Assembly (NCBI GenBank): GCA_034359265.1
Contig: CP136891.1
Location: 53,274,501-53,338,500, forward strand
From: Canna indica
Lineage: Eukaryota > Streptophyta > Magnoliopsida > Zingiberales > Cannaceae
Direction: 5' to 3'
DNA length: 64,000 nt
A model generated the notes under the pieces. It was given only the letters and a program-made list of their open reading frames with translations, did not search any database and had not been told where the DNA came from. Shown here one piece after another: positions 56,915 through 64,000 of this stretch (positions are counted from its first letter, which is position 1; each line of letters starts with the position of its first letter). The translations under genes were made by a program, and so were the position numbers.

Positions 56915-57106
56915 ACATTTGAATTCTTTGTTTGCCTATGTATATGCTAGTTCTGGAAACTTTTCGGGGTTGATTATTCCCCCTTTTTGTTTTACAATTG
57001 CAACTTTGTGGGATTATTTTTTGCAACATGCTCTTGTTGATTTAGTGGCCTAGTTTTTTTCGTTGATAATGCTTGGTTCCTTATGAAGGGAAGTCTTTGT
57101 CTGACT

Positions 57107-57250
57107 TCTAAAATCTTTGTTTGAGGTTGAACCTTCTGAAATCATTGTTTGAGGTTGAACCTTCTGAAATCATTGTTTGAGGTTGAACCTTTTGAAATCT
57201 TTGTTTGAGGTTGAACCATTTGAAATCTTTGTTTGAGGTTGAACCTTATG
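57107..57250. repeat. Five tandem 28-bp units
   Basis: GAAATCTTTGTTTGAGGTTG followed by AACCTTCT repeats five times with few changes. It sits just after the coiled-coil ORF. Confidence 0.9.
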
Positions 57251-57650
57251 TAGCAACTCCGAAGTTTTTTCGGGGGTAAAGCAGTGATGACGGGCTCTGG
57301 TGTCCAGCTAAGCTGGTTGCATATGGATATTGAATTTAGGAATAGTGGCTCTAGGACCGAGTACTACATCCGAGGGTCCCAGTCAAGCTCTTTGAGAAGT
57401 GCAAGGCGGGATTGTGAGCAGGGAGTCGTATAAGGGTTGTGATAGCTAGCGAGCTACGCTGGTGAAAATCAAGTCCTGGTCCTTAAGGGCGCTGAGGTCG
57501 GAAGTATCGGCTCTGGGGAGGCGGGGACTTTACTCAGAGGTTCAAGCCGAGCTTGTCGATGAGGGTAAGGCAAGGCACGCGTGAGGAGTCGAGTAAGGGC
57601 TCTGAGGCCGTCAGTGAGTTAAACATCGTCCTCAGCCATATGGCTCTGCG
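57251..57650. other. Unassigned, GC-balanced stretch
   Basis: I see no ORF longer than a few dozen codons and no repeat. Two loosely similar segments contain GGGCTCTG/GGCTCTG and a nearby GAGTCG. It lies where gypsy pol would be expected after the protease start, but nothing of pol is readable. Confidence 0.4.
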
Positions 57651-57654
57651 AACG

Positions 57655-59077
57655 TCAACCCTTTCTCCTGAGAAGCCTACTAAGTTTGCTTTTTGCATGG
57701 TGTAAGTGAGGCTTCTGTTGATTGCATTTTCTCAAAGGTATAGTAGAAAAGGATCTTGGCCGAGATGCCTTGGTCGACAAGAACCTTTTGATGACTAGGT
57801 CGCGTAGGTTTTGATCAGTCCCGAGAAAATCAAATTCGTAGAATGTTATTGCCGGGGTTTTAGGGGTAGGCCGGCTTGGGCGAGTGGCGCTATAAACTGT
57901 CATGATTGCCCGAATAGACCTCTTTCTGGCTAAGCTCGACTTACGCCTCCTGCAAATCCGTTGGCAATGTAATCGATGACTCCTCGAGGCTCATTTCCTG
58001 AGCGATCAGGTCGGTTGTTCTCCATTTGGGAATTCGAAGGTGTCCGACTCCGTGGTCGAGGGTCGCGACTTCTACTTCGGCCTCACTCTCCTTGGTGGTG
58101 GAAGTATTTGTCCAAGTGTCTTGCATGGACTATGTCTTCAAGCTGGTCGACGAGTGCTACACAATCCTCGGTGGTATGTCCGTAGGTGTAGTGGAATATG
58201 CACTTCCTTCTCATATCTGTATTGTGCGGTAGCTTTTGCTTTCCCGCGTTGGCTAGGTATCTGACAAGCTTCAAGTGGAAGATGTCGCGAAGTTCGATTT
58301 CCTTTTGAGTATTGAGAGGAGTGTGCCTTTCGAATTGGGTACTCGGGCGAGGTGATGACCTTGGCCCCTTGCCATTGTTTTGCTCGTGGCGGTTGTGATC
58401 TTCACTATTTCTATCTCCATTTTTTGACTTTTTGTCCTCGACAGCGGCCTTGAGATTTTGCTAGTGGGTCTTTTTCGCTTCTCGGAGTTCTTCCAATTTT
58501 ATGAAACTAGTGGCCTTCTTCGGAAACTCGGCCATATCCTTCGGCTCTGTCAAGGCGATCTGGTCGGCAAAGAGTCCGGGCTTTACCCCAAGCTTGATGG
58601 AGTAGAATTTAACTCGTGGGTCGAGATTGGGAATTTCGATCACTATAGCATGGAACCTGTTCATGTATTCTCTTAAGGTCTCATGTTGCCCCTGCCTGAC
58701 ATAATGGAGGGCAACCTCCATCTTGTGATAGACCCGCGATGTGGTGAACCGGTTGAGGAAGACATGGGAGAGGCTCTCGAAGGAATGAATAGATCCCGGT
58801 GGGAGGGAGGCAAACCATAACAAAGTAATTTTTCCCTAAAAAGTTGGAAAGCTCTACGGAGTGCAGGATCGGTTACTCCGTGATAGACACTCATGGTTCT
58901 GAACGTTGTCAGGTGTAGCGTGAGGTCGCCTGTACCGTCATAGGGTGTCAAGGTGGTAGGCAACTGACTTCTTGGCGGGGGGCGGGTTGTCATTATGTGT
59001 TCGGGGAAGGGTCCTTCATCGATAGGAAGGGTAGTCCCAACCAATCTGGCTTTGGGATCTTCTTTTAGTGGATGGGG
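57655..59077 (-). pseudogene. Gypsy (Tat-like) gag and protease start, broken
   Basis: From 59070 on the minus strand: MTTRPPPRSQLPTTLTPYDG and TGDLTLHLTTFRTMSVYHG. After shifts comes the Retrotrans_gag core WFASLPPGSIHSFESLSHVF and TLREYMNRFHAIVIEIPNLD. The knuckle-like CIFHYTYGHTTEDCVAL with QLEDIVHARHLDKYFHH follows. The protease start reads AITFYEFDFLGTD and, one frame over, KVLVDQGISAKILFYYTFEK, which holds the D-x-G site (usual form VDQGSS). Text is lost below 57655. It is the same lineage as 22990-24360. Confidence 0.8.
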
Positions 59078-59669
59078 TGTCACACCCCGTTTCACAATGA
59101 CACGTGACCAGCCAAGATACGTGGACGTACCCCGAAGCCTTACCAATGTAGACACACAACATGCGCATAATGTATGGAATAGATACAATAACCAGAAATC
59201 CATATGCATAAATGATAAGTATCCAAATATAATATTAGACTCGAAGGTTCACTCTTAAAGCAAATACAGGTTCATAACATGAATGGAAAAGACTTTACAA
59301 CTCGACTACGACTCAACTAGAGCCACCACGAGATCTGCAGTACAAGCTTGCTCCCCCAGCAGCGCCATGTCCACTAAGTAGTACCTCACTGGTCACGATC
59401 TGCAAAACAACGTGAAGGAAAGTGGTGAGTTCCAAAGGAACCCAGTGAGTGGCCCTACCGAGCCCTCGACATAAATTTCGAGCATAAAATAGTAAACATA
59501 ATATAAGTGAATGAAATCGCTCAATTAAAATAACAAGATAAGTAAGGATTTCATTTGTAAACTTATGCTCAAACAATCTTGTCACTCGGCCTGAATCAGC
59601 CCAACAGAAACCTCAGCACTTATTCGGCCCACGAGGGCCCACATCAACTACCCAGCCCAATGAGGCCCA

Positions 59670-59850
59670 AATCATATACATGGCCATAAGGCCCAAACAA
59701 CATAATCAACCATAAGGCCCAATCAATGTACTCGACCATAGGCCCAATCGATGTACTTGGCCATAAGGCCTAACCGATGTACTCGGCCATAAGGCCCAAT
59801 TGATGTACTCGGCCATAAGGCCCAATCAATGTACTCGGTCCGATGAACTA
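59670..59850. repeat. Tandem repeats around GGCCATAAGGCCCAAT
   Basis: Units of about 26-33 bp (GGCCATAAGGCCCAATCAAT, GTACTC) occur about six times. GGCC palindromes (GGCCATAAGGCC) are in each. A further 56-bp tandem duplication (CAACGTGGCTCACT) is at about 59910-60020. Confidence 0.8.
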
Positions 59851-60342
59851 GGATGACCTGCTAGTTTCGGCGCCCACTCTGGTTGGAAAAAACCCTCCAA
59901 CCAAGCCAATCAGGTCCATTGTCAACGTGGCTCACTGATGGAACTCTCGACCCGTAACTCGCCCCTCGGGTCCATCGTCAACGTGGCTCACTAATGGCAA
60001 CTCTCGACCTGTATCTAATCTCGTTGAGTCGGGACCAACCTTACCGACTGGGACACTTCATCCAAACACAAGCACAACCACAATCAATGCTTAGTGTACA
60101 TAAAGATGAATAAACAGTTCCTCGGGTGATCTTATCATTTTGCCGACTACTCAGGTACACGCACGTACATCCCAACCCGACTATCTATCGGCTCAAATCT
60201 CTCGGCTCTAGTCTATCACCCGTGTTTCTACTTCGGTACGAATACCTTGAGTTTTATCATGTACATCTAAGCTTAGTATGAATATATATGTAAGATCTAG
60301 ACTTATGCATGAAAATGAATATCACATGCATTTGAAGCAATA

Positions 60343-60850
60343 CTAGGTGGACATACCACCAACAAAGTGTATCTACATTTCCTTCATGTATATTAGTTAA
60401 CAGATTGTATGTGAACCAATACTGGATGGATGTACCATCAAATAAAATGAATCTACATTGTAACATGTAATATCAACAAACTGGGTGGATATGGAACAAT
60501 AGTGGATGGATATACCATCAAACAAAATGAATCTACATTATAACATGTAATATCTATAAACAGAGTGGATATGGAACACTACTGGATGGATATACCATCA
60601 ATCAAAATGAATCTATATTAATCATGTAAAATTAGCAAACAGAGTGGATATGGAGTAAAACCGGATGGATATACCATCAAAGAAAATGAATGTACATTAA
60701 TCATGTAAAATCAGCAAACATAGTGGATATGGAGCAAAACTGGATGGATATACCATCAAACAAAATGAGTCTACATTAATCATATAAAATCAGCAAATAG
60801 AGTGGATATGGAGCAAAACTGGATGGATATACCCTAAAACTAGGTGGATA
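60343..60850. repeat. Tandem array of 79-80 bp units
   Basis: About six units, each with GAGTGGATATGG, ACTGGATGGATATACCATCA, AACAAAATGAATCTACATTA and ATCATGTAAAATCAGC. GTGGATATGG recurs at about 60484, 60564, 60643, 60722 and 60800. A looser first unit starts near 60343 and a partial one ends near 60850. Confidence 0.88.
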
Positions 60851-61502
60851 TGAGTTATTGCTACATGAATTTATTTCACCCAAGCAAGATTAACTAATAA
60901 TTAGCTAAGCAAAACGATTGCTCGGTATAGAGGAGTGCTATTTCGGCCTACTACCTCCCTTCACAGAATATATCGACTCGAGGTCTCCACAATCCTACTC
61001 ATTAACGTCCCTTATGTTCCATTACTACAATAGTTTTTAAAATTCAATAAATAGCTATAGAAAATGGTTTTGTAGTACAATACAACCTAAGGAAACGCTA
61101 TCCTAGAGTCATCCTACTACACTTAAGGTTCGGCCACATGATGGTAACCCCAAATCTCCCAACTTCAGTTTATCCGGTCCACCAGCTCACCCATGTTGGC
61201 TTAAGGGTTTCTCTTAGGCATCAATCTTTATTTTGATGATAACAAACAAGTATTTAATCCATATGTGAAGCTTCGAGTTCAGATTGAGGTTGCCGTAAGC
61301 ATGCCAAGTTCGTTCAAACGAATTGAAAGAAAAGATCGTCAAAGAAAGGCTCGGGCTTAGATCAAGTAGAGATCATGTAATATACCCCTAGGATGATTTT
61401 ATCTCAAGCCAAATTCTAAAGTTATCTAAGTTAAAACTTGGTAACTAAACCCATAAAAAGACATGTAAAAAAATTCAAGTAGAAATCAGCCTCAGCCTGA
61501 GT

Positions 61503-62024
61503 TCGGTCGACCGAACAAGGCAGATTTCTGGCAAGTAGCCTATTCGGTCGACTGAATGACGTAAAAAATTGGCAGTAGCCATTCGGTCGACCTGTCGGTC
61601 GACCGAAGTTGGTGAAGGAAATTGCGCAAGGCTACTTCGGTCGACCGACCAAAGCCAGAATTTAGCAGAAACAACATCGGTCGACCGGATTGGAGATCAC
61701 AAGTCACGCGACCCTGGCACCACTGCTTCGGTCGACCGAATGTGGAATCGAAAAAAATGCGACAGTCGGTTGACCCATCGATCGACCGAACACTCTCTTA
61801 AAGCCAGCGGTTGCCTTGGTGGTCGATCAGTCGGTCGACCGACGATCGATAGGCAAGTGACCGAACGGCATCAACGGCTATTTTTTTGCCCGATGAACGT
61901 TCTGTTCAGTTGAGGGGTTATAAATACCCCTCACCTAACTCCTTTAAGACTTCTTAGACCGAACGGCATCAACGACTATTTTTTTACCCATTGAACGTTC
62001 GGTTCAGTTGAGTGGTTATAAATA
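61503..62024 (+). promoter_or_regulatory. LTR C promoter: palindrome array and duplicated TATA segment
   Basis: Exact TCGGTCGACCGA is at 61503, 61595, 61637, 61728 and 61831, with near copies at 61543, 61583, 61677 and 61765. Then a 98-bp segment (GACCGAACGGCATCAACG...CTTCTTA) is present twice (61859-61956 and 61957-62054). Each copy holds TATAAATA (61919-61926 and 62017-62024). Two core promoters in tandem would give two start sites. Function is inferred from position. Confidence 0.65.
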
Positions 62025-62464
62025 CCCCTCACCTAACTCCTTTAAGACTTCTTAGAAATTTTATTGAGCATTAAAGAAGTGATTTAAGTCTTCATAAGAA
62101 TTGATTTGCTACAGGCCCTTCGCTTACGTCGACAACATTCTTCAAGCGCCTGCTTCCCTGCTTCCCTCAACTCTACTGCAACTCAAAGAGTCATCTTCCT
62201 GCAAGTTGGAGGCTTGAAGGCTTGGGAAAGGAGTATTGGTTCATTTTTAAATTCTTAAACTCTTTCCATTATATTTGAAGTTTATTTCAAACTTGTTTTC
62301 GATTTGTAATAGCTGCTAGGTGTACTAGGGAAACACTTAGGAAAAACTTTATATGATTGTGTTTTGCCTAGGTGAATAGGATTAAGGGGTTCTCAGAGTG
62401 GTGAGAAGAGTGTCCTCATTGTATTCAAAGGAAAACACAAACTCTATAAAGTAGTGGTTAGAAA

Positions 62465-62513
62465 CCTTGGTGAGGAGCCAAGGTAGTGGAGTAGGCAGTT
62501 GGCCGAACCACTA
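62465..62513 (+). promoter_or_regulatory. Twin conserved hairpins (copy C), covariant form
   Basis: Hairpin 1 is CCTTGG (62465-62470), loop TGAGGAG, CCAAGG (62478-62483): a perfect stem made of different pairs from the CCTAAGC/GCTTAGG of B and D. Hairpin 2 is again TAGTGG (62484-62489) with CCACTA (62508-62513). Confidence 0.6.
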
Positions 62514-62684
62514 TAATTATTCTTGTTTGCCTATCATTATTATTAATATTTGATTACATTTAGTGTTAAGAAACACTTGCACTGTGAAGTTAAAATTGAG
62601 TAAAAAGAAAAAATTAAAATATAGGAAAGAAGGGACATACACTATTCACCCTCCCCCTTCTAGTCTCGAATTTCACACAACAAT

Positions 62685-62696
62685 TGGTATCAGAGC
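62685..62696 (+). other. Primer binding site of copy C
   Basis: TGGTATCAGAGC, an exact iMet-tRNA match, two bases after the LTR. Confidence 0.9.
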
Positions 62697-62739
62697 TAGG
62701 TCGTAGGTCAAGATTTAACTATCTTCCCAACAATTTAAG

Positions 62740-63662
62740 ATGTCTAATGAAATCCAATTAGCTCAAGGGTCCTCTACTCATACTCCACCAGTATTCGATG
62801 GGAACAACTATGCCTATTGGAAGATCCGCATGAATGGCTTCCTACAATCTTTAGGCATGGATGTATAAACAACCCAATAAGGACATGGATCAATGGGACC
62901 AAGAAGAGATTTGACTTTTCAATGCAAATGCAAAGGTCGTCAATGCTTTATATTGTGGCCTATTAATTAATGAATTCAATAGGATTTCTACATGTAAGTC
63001 CGCATATGAAGTATGGAAGGTCCTAGAGACCACACATGAAGGGACTTCACAAGTAAAGGAATCCAAAATAAATTTACTCATGCATGATTATGAAATGTTT
63101 AAGATGTTATCATATGAGTCCATTGATGCCATGCATGCTAGATTTCAAAATATTACAAATGGCTTAGCTAACATTGGTAGAGAAATAAGGGAAGAGGAGA
63201 TGGTAAGAAAGCTCCTCCGTTCACTTCGAAAATCTTGGGAGCTCAAAGTCACAGGTATCATGGAAGCCAAGGACTTGAGTACCTTGAAGATTACCGAGCT
63301 CATTGGGTCTCTCATGACACATGAGACCCACATGAAGCAATACCAAGAGGAAGATGCCCCCAAAGGCAAGACCATTGCCTTAAAAGCATCAGATCAGCAG
63401 AAGAGACGTCATCATCCGAGGGAGAGATGGATGATCTTGAAGAAATGGCGATGCTAGCAAGAAGATTCATGAGTTTCATGAGGGGAGGCATGAGGAAGGG
63501 AAGAGGAGGCTACACATGCTACAATTGCAATAAGATCGGGCATCTAATGAGAGATTGCCCACTTCTCAAGATGGCCTCCACCTCCAACCCTCACAAAAAG
63601 GAAAAATACAAGAAGAAGATGAAGAAGAAGACAATGATTGCCACGTGGGATGAAAGCGATGA
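62740..63662 (+). pseudogene. Copia gag of copy C, broken
   Basis: It starts MSNEIQLAQGSSTHTPPVFD, then GNNYAYWKIRMNGFLQSLG (DUF4219), and hits TAA at 62866 through a small deletion. Another frame continues KDMDQWDQEEI, a stop, LFNANAKVVNALYCGL, SAYEVWKVLETTHEGTSQVK and, from 63080, NITNGLANIGREIREEEMVR (UBN2). A shift near 63430 leads to the knuckle CYNCNKIGHLMRDC (CX2CX4HX4C intact) and an acidic tail. The sequence then runs into LTR G. It is close to typical Copia gag and unlike the coiled-coil gag of A/B/D/E. Confidence 0.88.
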
Positions 63663-64000
63663 AGGCGAAATGGTGACACTAGAGGGGGGGTGAATAGTGT
63701 GTTTACTATATGATTCGCCTAATTTCACTTTTAATCGTTTCTTGGATTAACTTAGGTGATTTGCAATTCGATGAATGAATGCGGAAGCGATATAAAGATA
63801 AAGCAATTAACACAAAACAATAAGGCAATGCAAACACGCAATTTATAGTGGTTCGGCCCCAATGCCTACTCCACTACCTATGCACCCCGCTTAGGATTTT
63901 CAAACTAGTTTTACTAGATTAATTTGAGTTTCCCTTATACACGAGGACTTTTCATCGGAAAGTCTCACTCTCGACCTAAGGTACATCCACACCCGGAAGT
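63663..64000 (-). repeat. Start of another LTR of the same family (copy G)
   Basis: GGTGACACTAGAGGGGGG, TGAATAGTGTGTTTAC, AATCGTTTCTTGG, AGTGGTTCGGCCCCAATGCC and CACCCCGCTTAGGATTTTC follow the same order as 54205-54440 and 38645-38870. It is thus the minus-strand 3' end of an LTR. The first few bases (TGTTGGT) are missing or altered at the junction with gag C. The hairpin CCTAAGC/GCATAGG has one mismatch. It runs off the window. Confidence 0.8.

Larger units (their letters stand above)
59078..61193 (-). mobile_element. Tekay-like LTR, truncated, inserted in gypsy gag
   Basis: The plus strand starts TGTCACACCCCG, the reverse of a GGGGTGTGACA LTR end. It continues ACACGTGACCAGCCAAGATA and CGTGGACGTACCCCG, similar to the chromovirus LTR start at 42865-42930. 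It cuts the gag after GATGGGG. The other end is missing because element C begins at 61194. It is built largely of tandem repeats. No internal region is seen, so it is a solo LTR or the end of a lost element. Confidence 0.7.
61194..62682 (+). repeat. 5' LTR of copy C
   Basis: It starts TGTTGGCTTAAGGG and ends TTTCACACAACA, two bases before the primer site. Five exact TCGGTCGACCGA palindromes, a duplicated TATA segment and the twin hairpins lie inside in that order. Confidence 0.88.
61194..63662 (+). mobile_element. Copia-like LTR retrotransposon, copy C, 3'-truncated
   Basis: It has a 1,489-bp 5' LTR (61194-62682), an iMet primer site and a gag distinct from A/B/D/E. It is cut at about 63662, where another LTR (G) begins. 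Its LTR shares the palindromes, TATA region and twin hairpins of the gag-only family. Its gag has only one knuckle of the usual Copia form. Whether it had pol cannot be seen. Confidence 0.85.

Overview
This 64 kb window looks like nuclear DNA of a flowering plant, from a gene-poor, repeat-rich region. I place it only as an angiosperm; the style of the elements would fit a non-grass monocot, but that is a guess. I see no intact host gene, no tRNA or rRNA gene and nothing bacterial. Nearly every supported feature is a transposable element, often inserted inside another, or a gene fragment broken by or carried in one.

Left part (1-12 kb): two copies (A, B) of an LTR retrotransposon family with LTRs of about 1.0-1.4 kb, a tRNA-iMet primer site and a Copia-style gag (DUF4219/UBN2 fold, two CCHC knuckles, long coiled coil) but no pol. 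They resemble the non-autonomous 'TR-GAG' class. B has landed in A. B's 3' LTR is cut by an En/Spm (CACTA) transposon remnant, whose transposase is split by a 1.7 kb solo LTR with a perfect 5-bp target duplication.

12-20 kb: a GH28 polygalacturonase pseudogene whose exon is split by a 6 kb L1-type LINE on the minus strand (17-bp target duplication), followed by a GGGTC-rich MITE. 20-29 kb: AT-rich DNA, Ty3/gypsy gag and LTR pieces of the type primed by a TGGCGCC site, a second truncated LINE, and a degenerate coiled-coil repeat.

29-55.5 kb: one deep nest. Gag-only element E (minus strand, 29251-55520) has a 15.8 kb Tekay/Del-like chromovirus in its 3' LTR (target duplication AAGGC) and a Mutator-like Pack-MULE in its 3' internal region (10-bp duplication). 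The chromovirus holds a TRIM in its reverse transcriptase, and the TRIM holds another gag-only element, D. A deletion then removed one side of D and TRIM together with the RT catalytic segment. The Pack-MULE carries fragments of a SOSEKI (DUF966) gene and an RLCK-VII kinase, with a small CACTA element near its tip.

55.5-64 kb: gypsy gag/protease (minus) with a facing coiled-coil ORF (plus), a truncated Tekay-like LTR rich in tandem repeats, element C (palindrome-rich LTR, duplicated TATA segment, Copia gag), and the start of another LTR.

Most noteworthy: (1) arrays of the palindrome TCGGTCGACCGA directly upstream of the TATA box in the LTRs of B, D and C, with eroded relatives in E; (2) a pair of conserved hairpins near the LTR 3' end, with compensatory stem changes between elements; (3) a nine-unit array of covarying stem-loops in the chromovirus LTR; (4) a second ORF with its own leader inside gag-only element D; (5) the two-gene Pack-MULE.
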